64,000 bases of DNA, from contig CABQJX010000003.1 in NCBI GenBank assembly GCA_902464595.1, positions 1 to 64,000 of the forward strand, in the 5' to 3' direction. The position numbers and the translations under genes were made by a program. Each line of letters begins with the position of its first letter. Within the stretch, counting starts at the first letter, position 1. The stretch is from an uncultured Lachnoclostridium sp. (GTDB lineage Bacteria; Bacillota; Clostridia; Lachnospirales; Lachnospiraceae). The notes beneath the pieces are model-generated. The model did not search any database and was not told where the DNA came from. It worked only from the letters and a program-made list of their open reading frames with translations. Below, piece by piece: positions 8,381-16,642 of this stretch.

Positions 8381-9408
8381 GTGTAATCGAGACCATGATC
8401 GACATTCCAGCAGAGCATGAGCGGAATGTCTGCGGACAATTTGATGCCTACTTAAAGAAAATTGAGCGGACCCTGCATGTGACGATGATCGCCAGGAACG
8501 GTGAGATCAAGCTGATCGGGCCGGAGAAGACAGTGGGACAGGCAAAAAGCGTGTTCAACAACCTGATCCAGCTTTCCATGCGCGGCAATACCATCACAGA
8601 ACAGAACGTAGACTATGCGCTGTCCCTATCCTTTACGGAAAATGACGGACAGATATTAGAGATCGATAAGGACATTATATGCCGTACCATTACGGGAAAG
8701 CCAGTGAAGCCAAAAACTCTGGGACAGAAACATTATGTGGACGCTATACGCAAAAAGATGATCGTTTTTGGAATCGGGCCTGCGGGAACCGGAAAGACCT
8801 ACCTGGCTATGGCAATGGCAATCCAGGCATTTAAGAACGGGGAGGTAGGACGGATCATCCTGACACGGCCTGCCATTGAAGCAGGAGAAAAGCTGGGATT
8901 TCTGCCGGGAGATCTGCAGAGCAAGATCGATCCCTATCTGCGTCCTCTTTACGATGCGCTGTATCAAATCATGGGAGCGGAGAGCTATCTGCACAACTCA
9001 GAGAAGGGGCTGATCGAGGTGGCGCCTCTGGCATATATGAGAGGGCGGACGCTGGACAATGCCTACATTATCCTGGACGAGGCCCAAAATACTACCCCAG
9101 CCCAGATGAAGATGTTTTTGACAAGGATCGGTTTTGGCTCCAAGGTTATTATCACGGGAGACCAGACCCAGAAGGATCTTCCGGGAGGAGCGGCTTCCGG
9201 TTTGGATACTGCCCTGAAAGTCTTAAAGAAAATCGACGATATTGGATTTTGCTATCTCACCAGCTCCGATGTGGTGCGCCACCCGCTGGTGCAGAAGATC
9301 GTCCAGGCTTATGATGCTTACGAGCAGAGAAACCAGAAAAATGAGGCTAAGAACAGCGAATCCAGGAATACACCGCCCTCAGGACGGTTTAAGCGGGAGA
9401 GGAGATAA
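8377..9408 (+). CDS. phoH: PhoH family ATPase
   Basis: Cytoplasmic P-loop ATPase of 343 residues. It has an N-terminal RNA-binding-like domain (residues 1-100, KLIGPEKTVGQAKSVFNNL). Walker A is GPAGTGKT at residues 134-141 and Walker B is YIILDEAQNTTPAQMKMFLT near residue 225. It carries the family motifs LTRPAIEAGEKLGFLPGDL and GSKVIITGDQTQKDLP. PhoH/YbeZ proteins are thought to work with YbeY in RNA metabolism and ribosome maturation, which matches the gene directly downstream. The start overlaps the yqfD stop (ATGA). The C-terminus ends in a basic tail. Confidence 0.93.
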   Translation: MSVIETMIDIPAEHERNVCGQFDAYLKKIERTLHVTMIARNGEIKLIGPEKTVGQAKSVFNNLIQLSMRGNTITEQNVDYALSLSFTENDGQILEIDKDIICRTITGKPVKPKTLGQKHYVDAIRKKMIVFGIGPAGTGKTYLAMAMAIQAFKNGEVGRIILTRPAIEAGEKLGFLPGDLQSKIDPYLRPLYDALYQIMGAESYLHNSEKGLIEVAPLAYMRGRTLDNAYIILDEAQNTTPAQMKMFLTRIGFGSKVIITGDQTQKDLPGGAASGLDTALKVLKKIDDIGFCYLTSSDVVRHPLVQKIVQAYDAYEQRNQKNEAKNSESRNTPPSGRFKRERR

Positions 9409-9416
9409 AAGAGCAT

Positions 9417-9914
9417 ATGACGATAACCATTGAGTATGAGGCGCAAAAACAGCTGGATCTTCCCTACAGAGAGATCATTGAGGAGATCGTCCTGGCGGCC
9501 ATGGATTATGAAGAATGTCCCTATGAGGCAGAGGTAAATGTGATCCTAACAGACAATCCGGCTATCCAGGAGATCAACCGGGAGCACCGCCAGATTGATG
9601 CCCCTACGGATGTCCTCTCCTTTCCGATGGTGGATTATGAGACGCCCTCTGATTTCGACCATGTGGAGGAGGCGGCCGAGGACTATTTTAATCCGGAGAC
9701 AGGGGAGCTTATGCTGGGTGATATTGTGATCTCCGTGGATAAGGTGGAGGAACAGGCAGAGCAGTACGGCCATTCCCAGAAGCGGGAGCTGGCTTTTCTG
9801 GTAGCCCACAGCATGCTCCATCTCTTTGGTTATGACCATATGGAGGATGAAGAACGGCTGGTAATGGAACAAAAGCAAAGAGAAATTTTGGAAAGCAGGG
9901 GGTACACAAGATGA
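9417..9914 (+). CDS. ybeY: Endoribonuclease YbeY / rRNA maturation factor
   Basis: Zinc-dependent single-strand endoribonuclease of 165 residues involved in 16S rRNA 3'-end maturation and ribosome quality control. The metal site is the classic H-x3-H-x5-H pattern in HSMLHLFGYDH (His131, His135, His141). The preceding NREHRQIDAPTDVLSFP and GDIVISVDKV segments are diagnostic. It starts eight bases after phoH and overlaps the following lipoprotein gene by four bases. Confidence 0.95.
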   Translation: MTITIEYEAQKQLDLPYREIIEEIVLAAMDYEECPYEAEVNVILTDNPAIQEINREHRQIDAPTDVLSFPMVDYETPSDFDHVEEAAEDYFNPETGELMLGDIVISVDKVEEQAEQYGHSQKRELAFLVAHSMLHLFGYDHMEDEERLVMEQKQREILESRGYTR

Positions 9915-11104
9915 TAAAACGGTTCAAAGGCCTGTTGGCAAAAGGAGTCCTGTGTTTTGGGGCAGCCCTGATCCTTTGGGGCTGCGGAAGGCAGACAAGC
10001 GCGCCGGAAGCGTTCGTTTCTTCCTCCGCTGCCGGGGAGGCCGGTGAATCGGAAATTTTCATCTATTCAGATGGGTTTTCAGGAAAGGAAGACTCAGATA
10101 CAGGGAAGGAGGAGACAGGGGATCCGAACTTGCCTGACTATTATCTGCCGGAGGAACGGGTGGAGACAAACGGTATGATCCGCAGCTATCTCACCGGCCA
10201 GCTGGTGGAGGCGGAAAAGGGAAACCGCCGGCCTGCTGCCGTAATGATGAGCAATGACAAGGCCGCCCTGCCCCAGTACGGATTGAATCGGGCTGGGGTG
10301 GTCTATGAAGCCCCAGTGGAGGGCGGAATGAACCGCTACATGGCTTTGATCGAGGATTACGACGGCCTGGAGCGGGTGGGGTCGGTGCGCAGCTGTCGAA
10401 CCTATTATACTTATTTTGCCCGGGAATTTGATGCGGTATATTTTCATGTGGGCCAGAGCACGTTCGCAAAGCCTTATCTGAAAAATGTGGATCATATCAA
10501 CGGGCTGGAGGCAGTGGGAAACACAGCCTATTACCGTTCCAGGGATAAAAAATCCCCCCACAATGCATACACCTCATCAGACCGCATGACGGCGGCTGTG
10601 GATGAGATGGGCTACCGCACGGGATACGAAAGCTCCTATCAGGGCCACTATCTCTTTGCCAGGGATGGGAGAGAGGTATCCCTTGAGGGAAAAAGCGGGG
10701 CCATAGGAGCCCGGACAGCCAAGACGGGATATGGAATGAACCAGGCATATTTTACCTACGATCCTTCCGATGGCCTTTACCACCGTTATCAGTACGGGGG
10801 AGTTCACCAGGGGAGCGAGGGGCCTTTGGCTGTGAAAAATGTGATCTTCCAGTATTGCCCTGTGGGCCGTTATGCCAGCACAGAGTATCTGGATATCAAT
10901 GTTCATGCCCAGGAATACGGGTATTATATGACAAATGGAATGGCGATCCCGGTCAGCTGGAAGAAGGACGGGGAGTTTGGCGTCACCCATTACTATGACG
11001 GGGAGGAAAATGAGATCGTGCTGAATCAGGGGAAAACCTGGATCTGCATTATCCCTACCCGGGATTTTGAGAAATCACAGATTATAAGCGAGGACACACA
11101 GTAA
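9911..11104 (+). CDS. DUF3048 domain-containing lipoprotein
   Basis: Secreted lipoprotein of 397 residues. The signal peptide ends in a lipobox, ILWGC, with the lipidated cysteine at about residue 25. A Ser/Glu-rich linker follows. The DUF3048 (YerB-like) domain then extends to the end, with RPAAVMMSNDKAALPQYGL, GSVRSCRTYYTYFA and a C-terminal part with VKNVIFQYC and NQGKTWICIIPTRD. The family has no established activity. It is translationally coupled to ybeY (ATGA overlap) and followed six bases later by the flippase gene, so it is part of the same run. Confidence 0.85.
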   Translation: MIKRFKGLLAKGVLCFGAALILWGCGRQTSAPEAFVSSSAAGEAGESEIFIYSDGFSGKEDSDTGKEETGDPNLPDYYLPEERVETNGMIRSYLTGQLVEAEKGNRRPAAVMMSNDKAALPQYGLNRAGVVYEAPVEGGMNRYMALIEDYDGLERVGSVRSCRTYYTYFAREFDAVYFHVGQSTFAKPYLKNVDHINGLEAVGNTAYYRSRDKKSPHNAYTSSDRMTAAVDEMGYRTGYESSYQGHYLFARDGREVSLEGKSGAIGARTAKTGYGMNQAYFTYDPSDGLYHRYQYGGVHQGSEGPLAVKNVIFQYCPVGRYASTEYLDINVHAQEYGYYMTNGMAIPVSWKKDGEFGVTHYYDGEENEIVLNQGKTWICIIPTRDFEKSQIISEDTQ

Positions 11105-11109
11105 GAGAC

Positions 11110-12804
11110 ATGAATCCAGGCAGAAGCAGAAAAAAAAGTGCAAAAAAGAAAGCGGCTAATTTTGTGATCCAGGGAAGCATACTGGCTATGGCAGGCATTG
11201 TGGTGCGGATCATCGGTATGCTGTACCGGATGCCCTTAAACGACATCATCGGCAAGCAGGGAAACGGATATTATACGTCAGCCTTTAATGTCTACAATAT
11301 CCTTTTGATCCTGTCCTCCTACAGTATGCCGGTGGCGGTATCCAAGCTTGTATCCGCCCGCCTGGCCAGAGGCGAGTATAAAAACTGCAGCCGTATCCTG
11401 AAGGCAGCTCTCCTTTACGCTACCCTTGCAGGGGGGATCGCCTCCGCGGCGCTGTGGTTTGGAGCCGATCTTTTTGCACAGCTGATCAAAACTCCCTTCA
11501 GCCGATACGCTTTAAAGACCATGGCTCCCACCATATGGATCATGGCTTATCTGGGGGTTCTCAGGGGATATTTCCAGGGGACTGGGACTATGGTTCCCAC
11601 TGCCGTATCCCAGATCTTAGAACAGATTGTCAATGCTGTGGTCAGCGTGGTGGCAGCGGGGATCTTATTCGGCGTAGGAGAATCCATGAATGCAGCCAGA
11701 GGTGCAAAGGAGTATTCCTATGCTCTGGGAGCAGCGGGAGGGACCATTGGAACCGGTATGGGAGCCCTCACCGCCTTTTTATTCTTCCTGTGCCTGACAG
11801 CTTCCAGCCGGAATGAGCGCAGGAGACAGGCAAAAGAGGATGCTGCCGGATATGTGGAGAGCTATCCCCATTTGTTTTACCTTCTGACAGTGACCATCCT
11901 TCCTATTGTGGTCAGCAGTGCGATCTACAACTGCTCCAATGTGGTGGACAACTATTTATTCGGCCAGGGAATGGACCGTCTGGGATTTGCGGAGGATGCT
12001 ATTGCCACATCCTGGGGAGTTCTGGGGCAGTACCAGCTGCTGTTTAACATACCAGTGGCTGTTTCTAACGCATTATCCTCCTCTCTGATCCCCTCCCTTA
12101 CACGGGCCGTGGCCAGCCATAACCGGAGGGACAAGCTGGACCGCATTGCCACTTCCATACGCTTTTCCCTTCTCATCGCTGTTCCAGCTGCTGTAGGGAT
12201 CACTGTTTTAGCGGAGCCGGTATGTAATCTGCTGTTTATCAGTGAGGATAACAGCCTTTTGATCCGCCTGTCTATGGTGGGTTCCCTGGCTGTGGTATTC
12301 TATTCCCTTTCCACAGTGACAAACGCTGTGCTGCAGGGCTTAAACCATATGGACGCCCCTATACGCCATGCTTTGGCGGCTCTGTTGATCCATGTGGCGG
12401 TGTTGGAATGTCTCCTTTTGGTGTTTCAGATGGGGATCTACAGTGTGGTTTTTGCCAATATTGTCTTTGCCCTTACCATGTGTCTGCTAAATGGCTGGTC
12501 CATACGCAGGTATGCAAAATACCGGCAGGAATACAAAAAGACCTTTCTTCTTCCAACATTATGCGCGTTCCTTATGGGGGCGGCGGCGTGGGGCGTATCG
12601 CAGCTTATGTATATGGTTCTCCCTGTGAGCTGGGAGAGCGGACGCCTTGGCATGGCTATGGTGGTTTTCCCATCTGTAGCTGTGGCAATACCGGTTTATG
12701 CCATTCTGTTGGTGAGGCTGAAAGCGGTGGAGAAGGAGGAGCTGAAACGGATGCCGGGCGGAGCCCGTCTGGTAGGGCTTTTAGGCAAATTACGGTTACT
12801 ATAG
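11110..12804 (+). CDS. SpoVB/Wzx-type polysaccharide flippase (MATE-like MOP superfamily)
   Basis: Integral membrane protein of 564 residues with about 14 predicted hydrophobic segments after a very basic N-terminus (RSRKKSAKKKAANFVIQG). GSILAMAGIVVRIIGMLYR followed by PLNDIIGKQGNGYY matches SpoVB and YtgP-like members of the MOP flippase superfamily. These move lipid-linked glycan precursors such as lipid II across the membrane; SpoVB itself is needed for spore cortex formation. Several spoVB-like paralogues usually exist in clostridia, so I do not assign spoVB itself. It is the last gene of the yqfC operon before the AT-rich restriction-modification insertion. Confidence 0.87.
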   Translation: MNPGRSRKKSAKKKAANFVIQGSILAMAGIVVRIIGMLYRMPLNDIIGKQGNGYYTSAFNVYNILLILSSYSMPVAVSKLVSARLARGEYKNCSRILKAALLYATLAGGIASAALWFGADLFAQLIKTPFSRYALKTMAPTIWIMAYLGVLRGYFQGTGTMVPTAVSQILEQIVNAVVSVVAAGILFGVGESMNAARGAKEYSYALGAAGGTIGTGMGALTAFLFFLCLTASSRNERRRQAKEDAAGYVESYPHLFYLLTVTILPIVVSSAIYNCSNVVDNYLFGQGMDRLGFAEDAIATSWGVLGQYQLLFNIPVAVSNALSSSLIPSLTRAVASHNRRDKLDRIATSIRFSLLIAVPAAVGITVLAEPVCNLLFISEDNSLLIRLSMVGSLAVVFYSLSTVTNAVLQGLNHMDAPIRHALAALLIHVAVLECLLLVFQMGIYSVVFANIVFALTMCLLNGWSIRRYAKYRQEYKKTFLLPTLCAFLMGAAAWGVSQLMYMVLPVSWESGRLGMAMVVFPSVAVAIPVYAILLVRLKAVEKEELKRMPGGARLVGLLGKLRLL

Positions 12805-12862
12805 CAGGCTTTGGCTGTGGGATGAATGATATTGCGAAAATACAGAAAGAGGTTCGTTCAAA

Positions 12863-13702
12863 ATGAAAAACGAAGCGGAAAAAATTGCTTTTGGAAAGCA
12901 GCTCAAAGATTTTGCCGCAACTCTGGCAAATTTTATTTCTAAGGGTGACGAGTGGACAGTGCGAGGTTTCATTGATATTTTCAAAAATATATATACAATT
13001 TCGTCCGATACTAAAATAATTTCAAAAGTGCTGGAACTTCATTTGTTCCCACATTTTCTTTCTTTTTCTGAGAGAATTGGATATGATATTGAGCTTGCAA
13101 CATTTCAAAATTGGTATCCTGACTTAACATTTATATGTAAGGAGAATCGAGATATTAAATTTGCCGTTGATTTGAAAACTACCTATAGAGATGAAGACTA
13201 TCCCGGTTTTTGCAATGGTTTTACACTTGGCTCACATGGCGAATATTTTATCAATCGAACCAGCACAAAGAATATTCAATATCCATATGATGATTATAGC
13301 GGACATTTTTGTCTAGGTATTATCTATTCGCGTACGATATTAGATAAAAACGAGGAAACACGTATCTATTCCATTGATGAGATAGAGAGTATGCCGGCTG
13401 TTATTAAAAATTTTTTGTTTTTTGCTGAAGAAAAATGGAAAATTGCCAGTGATAAAGGGGGGAGCGGTAATACGGCAAATATTGGAAGCATCCAAAAGAT
13501 TGAAGATATTTTAAATGGAAATGGCGTATTTGTTAAAGCGGGGGAAGAATTGTTTGATGATTATTGGGCCAATTTTGGAAAAATAGAGATTCTTGTGAAT
13601 GGAAAACGCAAGAAACTATCCTCTTTTGAAGAATATTTAGCGTATCGCGGTTTGCCGGTAACCTTAAATAACCCCAAAGCTGTAAAAAGGAAAATGAGAT
13701 GA
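12863..13702 (+). CDS. EcoRV-like type II restriction endonuclease
   Basis: Restriction enzyme of 279 residues homologous over most of its length to EcoRV, which cuts GATATC to blunt ends. The PD-(D/E)xK active site is visible as YPDLTF (Asp87) and AVDLKTTY (Asp103, Lys105), matching EcoRV Asp74, Asp90 and Lys92. The segment GSGNTANIGS (about residues 200-209) corresponds to the EcoRV recognition loop, in which Gly182, Asn185 and Thr186 contact the bases, and all three are preserved, so the same target is likely. SSDTK near residue 48 and TKNIQYPYDDY near 135 also match EcoRV. An AGAGG site precedes the ATG. The gene is clearly AT-richer than its neighbours and overlaps its methyltransferase by four bases, signs of transfer as a unit. 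Confidence 0.92.
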   Translation: MKNEAEKIAFGKQLKDFAATLANFISKGDEWTVRGFIDIFKNIYTISSDTKIISKVLELHLFPHFLSFSERIGYDIELATFQNWYPDLTFICKENRDIKFAVDLKTTYRDEDYPGFCNGFTLGSHGEYFINRTSTKNIQYPYDDYSGHFCLGIIYSRTILDKNEETRIYSIDEIESMPAVIKNFLFFAEEKWKIASDKGGSGNTANIGSIQKIEDILNGNGVFVKAGEELFDDYWANFGKIEILVNGKRKKLSSFEEYLAYRGLPVTLNNPKAVKRKMR

Positions 13703-14610
13703 AAGATACAGTATATGTACCCCCAATTAAAATACAAGGAATAAAAACGAAACTGGTTCCGCTTATAAAGCAAAGTGTTGCTGTAGATAAAAATTCTGTT
13801 TGGATTGAACCTTTTATGGGTTCTGGCGTTGTTGGTTTTAATGTTGAACCGCGCTGCGCAATTTTTGCAGACACAAACCCACATATTATTGAATTTTATA
13901 ATCAAATCAAGAAAGGGACTATCACGCCATATATTGTTCGGGCATTTCTTGAACGTGAGGGGAAATTGTTAGAACAAGGGGATGACAAATATTATTATAC
14001 AGTTCGTACACGCTTTAATCAGGAACATGATCCACTTGATTTTTTATTCCTTAATCGAGCCTGTTTTAATGGAATGATCAGGTTCAATAAAAGTTATGAT
14101 TTTAATGTTCCATATGGGCATAAGCCACAACGATTTGCAAAAGCATATATAACAAAAATTGTCAATCAAGTTGCACATGTGTCTGAGCTGCTTCAAAAAT
14201 ATGATTGGAGTTTTATATGCCAATCCTTTGAAAAAACAATATCTATGGCAGGAAAGAACGATTTTATTTATTGTGACCCTCCATACATCGGCAGGCATGT
14301 TGACTATTTTGATCGTTGGGATGAGCAGGCAGAAATTTCTCTGCATAAAGCGTTAGTTGATAGTAAAGCACGCTTTATGCTTTCTACTTGGGATCACAAT
14401 GACTATCGGCAAAATGATTATATCGCTTCTGTGTGGGGGGATTGTGAAAAGATTACACAGGAACATTTTTATCACGTGGGAGCAAAAGAAAAAAATAGAA
14501 ATTCAGTTATCGAAGCACTTTTGACCAATTATATTGTGAATGAAAAACAAAATAAATTGCTTTCGGAAAACAAGCAGATGACATTATTTGATATAGTATC
14601 TGTTTTATAG
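13699..14610 (+). CDS. DNA adenine-N6 methyltransferase, D12 class (partner of the EcoRV-like enzyme)
   Basis: Protects the host by methylating adenine in the recognition site. The 303-residue chain has the D12-class order of motifs: an N-terminal GIKTKLVPLI, the AdoMet-binding motif WIEPFMGSGVVGFN (residues 35-48), and the catalytic motif DPPY at 193-196 in FIYCDPPYIGRH. The family includes M.EcoRV and Dam. It begins inside the stop of the endonuclease gene (ATGA), so both are made together; EcoRV itself has its genes arranged differently. Composition is AT-rich like its partner. No controller-protein gene is visible. Confidence 0.92.
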   Translation: MKDTVYVPPIKIQGIKTKLVPLIKQSVAVDKNSVWIEPFMGSGVVGFNVEPRCAIFADTNPHIIEFYNQIKKGTITPYIVRAFLEREGKLLEQGDDKYYYTVRTRFNQEHDPLDFLFLNRACFNGMIRFNKSYDFNVPYGHKPQRFAKAYITKIVNQVAHVSELLQKYDWSFICQSFEKTISMAGKNDFIYCDPPYIGRHVDYFDRWDEQAEISLHKALVDSKARFMLSTWDHNDYRQNDYIASVWGDCEKITQEHFYHVGAKEKNRNSVIEALLTNYIVNEKQNKLLSENKQMTLFDIVSVL

Positions 14611-14802
14611 CTTTCTGGGTGTGGAAATGCCGCAAGAGCATACATTATGGCTTTGGATATTTAACCCTTTTTGACGGCAAAAGATTAAGTACTATATGTT
14701 AGGTGAAAAATCACATAAAAACAGAGGAAATTGCAGATACTGACTTTCAAAGGATACAGCCCATATAAAAGGGGCTGTCTGATCCTACGAGGAGGTTATT
14801 TC

Positions 14803-15198
14803 ATGAAAAAGCTGTTATACTGCTTTGCTCTGTTTTTGGGTGCATCTTTTGTCTGCCTTGGAGTGATTTACGGCATTATGCGCTGCAGCATCAGGCAGGA
14901 ACAGGCTTTTCCCGATACGGTGATCGAGACTGAGACCGCAGACGATATGGAGGGGCGGGCAGCCATGAGCCGTCAGGTAAAGCATGTGAAGGAGGAGACC
15001 CGCCCAAAGGAAGAATATTATCTGGTGTCAGAATCAGGGTTTCTCCTGGTATTTTGCAGTGACCGCAGTACGGTCTGTTTGTATACCCATATACCTGTAA
15101 CGGATTTTCCGGAGCAGGAGCGGGCCAGGCTGATGGAGGGCATCTGGTTTCCTTCCATGATGGACATTTATCATTATTTGGAGTCCTATACCAGCTGA
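14803..15198 (+). CDS. Small single-pass membrane protein of unknown function
   Basis: I do not recognise the family. The 131-residue protein starts at ATG 14803 with a GAGGAGGT site upstream. It has an N-terminal hydrophobic segment (LLYCFALFLGASFVCLGVIYG) that would anchor it or serve as a signal. A hydrophilic Glu/Arg-rich linker follows. The compact C-terminal part contains YYLVSESGFLLVFCSDR and ends MEGIWFPSMMDIYHYLESYTS. The C-terminal pattern EYYLVSESGFLLVF resembles small proteins of clostridia that read like short BofC-like domains, but this is a weak impression. It precedes the FAD protein gene by 19 bases and is probably cotranscribed. Confidence 0.6.
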   Translation: MKKLLYCFALFLGASFVCLGVIYGIMRCSIRQEQAFPDTVIETETADDMEGRAAMSRQVKHVKEETRPKEEYYLVSESGFLLVFCSDRSTVCLYTHIPVTDFPEQERARLMEGIWFPSMMDIYHYLESYTS

Positions 15199-15217
15199 AA
15201 GGAGTTTTAAGCTTAGA

Positions 15218-16642
15218 ATGAAAAAAAGGATCGTGATCATAGGAGGCGGAGCTTCCGGCCTGACGGCTGCCATTGCAGCAGCCAGGGCGGGGGCTTCGGT
15301 GACGATTATCGAACATATGGACCGGGTGGGGAAAAAGATCCTGTCTACGGGAAACGGAAGGTGCAATCTCACGAACCGAAGGATGGACAAGGATTGCTAC
15401 CGCAGCAGCAGGAAGGATTTTCCCTTGGAGGTCATTGGAGGATTCGGGGTAAATGAGACCCTGGATTTTTTTCGGGAATTAGGCATAGAGCCAAAGGATC
15501 GGAACGGGTATATCTACCCATATTCAGACCAGGCTTCCGCTGTTTTGGATGTGCTTCGGTCAGAGATAAGCCGTCTGGGGGTTTTTGTCCTTTTGTCCTG
15601 TCAGGTAAAAGAAATCCGTGCCGGGCAAAAGGGAGGGTTTCAGGTGGACACGGACCAGGGAATGGTGGAGGGGGATGCATTGATCCTAGCAGCGGGCTCC
15701 AAAGCAGCCCCGTCTACAGGCTCAGACGGAAGTGGGTATGAACTTGCCAAAAAGCTGGGACATTCTGTCATAAAGCCCCTTCCCGCTCTGGTACAGCTGC
15801 GATGCCAGGGGAATCTATACCGGCAGATGGCAGGCATCCGCACAGAAGCCAGGGTAAAGGTATTCGGAAACGGAGGGCTTCTGGCAGAGGATCAGGGCGA
15901 GCTTCAGCTGACCGATTATGGTCTGTCCGGGATCCCTGTATTTCAGATCAGCCGGTTTGCCTCCAAAGCCTTAGATCAAGGGCATAAGGTATGTGTCCTG
16001 GTGGATTTTATGCCTTCCTGGGAGGAGGAAACAGCTCTGGAGCGCCTGACAGAAAGGGCAGGCCGGCTGGGCTATAAGACAGCGGAGGAGCTGTTTACAG
16101 GGCTTTTGAATAAGAAGCTGGCCCTGGTTCTTCTGAAATTAGCGGGAATCCTGCCAGAGCAGAAGGCAGGAAGCCTTTCAGCCGGACAGCTTAGAAAGCT
16201 GGCCAAACAGATGAAATCCTACGAAGCCATTGTCATGTCTGTCAACCCTTTTGCCAACGCCCAAGTGTGCTGCGGCGGGGTGGATACCAGGGAGGTGGAC
16301 AGCGCTACCATGGAGTCGCGTCTGAGAAAGAATCTCTATTTTGCCGGGGAGATTTTAGATGTGGACGGTATCTGCGGGGGTTATAACCTGCAGTTTGCCT
16401 GGTCCAGCGGAATGCTCGCCGGACGGGCAGCGGCAGAGGGAAGCCAGCCCGTGAGAAGGGAAGATCGGCCCACAGGAAGCCAGCCCGCAAAGAAGGAAGA
16501 TCGGCTGCTGGGAAGCCAGCCTGTGGGAAAAGAAAAACGGTGTGCAGGAAGTCAGCCTATGGAAAGAAAATCCCAGAACCTAGGGCGAAAAGGCATGGGA
16601 AAACATAGAAAGCAGAAGGATAAAAAGAGGAGACAGACATGA
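15218..16642 (+). CDS. HI0933-family FAD-dependent oxidoreductase with repetitive C-terminal tail
   Basis: NAD(P)/FAD-dependent flavoprotein of the HI0933/YhiN type. The N-terminal dinucleotide fold is IVIIGGGASGLTAAIAAARAG. The family fingerprint KKILSTGNGRCNLTN lies near residue 45. The C-terminal FAD-contacting part is FAGEILDVDGICGGYNLQFAWSSG. The core ends around residue 408. After it comes a tail of about 65 residues not expected in the family, built of 12-residue repeats beginning GSQP (GSQPVRREDRPT, GSQPAKKEDRLL, GSQPVGKEKRCA, GSQPMERKSQNL) and ending in a lysine-rich stretch. The biological substrate is unknown. The stop overlaps the next flavoprotein gene by four bases. Confidence 0.85.
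   Translation: MKKRIVIIGGGASGLTAAIAAARAGASVTIIEHMDRVGKKILSTGNGRCNLTNRRMDKDCYRSSRKDFPLEVIGGFGVNETLDFFRELGIEPKDRNGYIYPYSDQASAVLDVLRSEISRLGVFVLLSCQVKEIRAGQKGGFQVDTDQGMVEGDALILAAGSKAAPSTGSDGSGYELAKKLGHSVIKPLPALVQLRCQGNLYRQMAGIRTEARVKVFGNGGLLAEDQGELQLTDYGLSGIPVFQISRFASKALDQGHKVCVLVDFMPSWEEETALERLTERAGRLGYKTAEELFTGLLNKKLALVLLKLAGILPEQKAGSLSAGQLRKLAKQMKSYEAIVMSVNPFANAQVCCGGVDTREVDSATMESRLRKNLYFAGEILDVDGICGGYNLQFAWSSGMLAGRAAAEGSQPVRREDRPTGSQPAKKEDRLLGSQPVGKEKRCAGSQPMERKSQNLGRKGMGKHRKQKDKKRRQT

Noticed and set aside
12408..12866. 152-codon plus-strand frame overlapping the flippase gene and the start of the restriction gene
   Set aside because: Its translation is a shifted reading of the flippase gene with no recognisable domain.
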